NCBI GenBank assembly: GCA_016712635.1 | Contig: JADJQS010000008.1 | Span: 124,001-188,000, forward strand | From: Gammaproteobacteria bacterium | GTDB lineage: Bacteria; Pseudomonadota; Gammaproteobacteria; SZUA-140 | Reading direction: 5' to 3' | Length of the DNA stretch: 64,000 nucleotides | Part shown: in pieces, positions 63,480 through 64,000 of the stretch | Numbering within the stretch: the first letter of the stretch is position 1 | Layout of the letters: each line of letters starts with the position of its first letter | The notes under the pieces: generated by a model | The model's database searches: none | Told to the model about the DNA's origin: nothing | The model's input: only the letters and a program-made list of their open reading frames with translations | Made by a program: the position numbers and the translations under genes

Positions 63480-64000
<521 letters not shown>

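Overview
The window is GC-rich chromosomal DNA from a gammaproteobacterium. The backbone gene orders are the classical ones for that class: mreBCD-mrdA-rodA-mltB-rlpA-dacA, gatCAB, hemA-prfA-prmC, and TPR lipoprotein-lolB-ispE-tRNA-Gln-prs-rplY-pth-ychF. A form II RuBisCO (cbbM), two DsrE-like proteins, a split YeeE/YedE pair and a FadL-type porin suggest a sulfur-oxidising chemolithoautotroph. That lifestyle is inferred; no complete sulfur or Calvin-cycle operon is present.

Layout. 1-9.5 kb (minus): cell-elongation and peptidoglycan operon with dacA and a D-amino-acid transaminase. 9.6-13 kb (plus): gatCAB. 13.1-16.8 kb (minus): JAMM protease, prmC, prfA, hemA, next to a tandem 7-bp repeat. 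17-24.1 kb (plus): envelope lipoproteins, isoprenoid and PRPP synthesis, translation genes and two tRNAs. 24.3-27.1 kb: two adjacent paralogous exported proteins of unknown function behind an AT-rich regulatory region and ahead of a strong terminator. 27.3-32.9 kb: two-component system, sulfotransferase, WrbA/ArsC pair and small envelope proteins. 33-42.3 kb: aspartase/fumarase, acylphosphatase, PilB-type ATPase, nadC, dienelactone hydrolase, clpB. 42.3-46.1 kb: an accessory island with AT-rich small genes, a frame-broken nuclease-like gene, a broken antitoxin and two intact toxin-antitoxin pairs. 46.1-56.9 kb: cbbM lying between an intact phnA/yjdM and a dead copy of it, then TerC, DsrE, NrtS, FadL and YeeE/YedE genes. 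57-64 kb: hrpB, a TPR-glycosyltransferase fusion, a frameshifted ChaN-PDZ lipoprotein, a PilZ protein and the 3' end of aconitase.

Intergenic DNA carries several dispersed palindromic families: GGGGACAGATTT, GGGGTCAGAG, GGCGTGAGGGGTGAGG, and two REP-like elements at 39.4-39.7 kb. No transposase, CRISPR array, rRNA or prophage was seen.

The points most worth a second look are: mreC apparently starting at an AUA codon; an extra base just after the cbbM start codon; cbbM sandwiched between duplicated phnA copies; the exported paralogue pair; a nuclease-like gene hidden by two compensating frameshifts; and a toxin operator/promoter that overlaps its own start codon. Several of the frame breaks are single-base and could be assembly errors.
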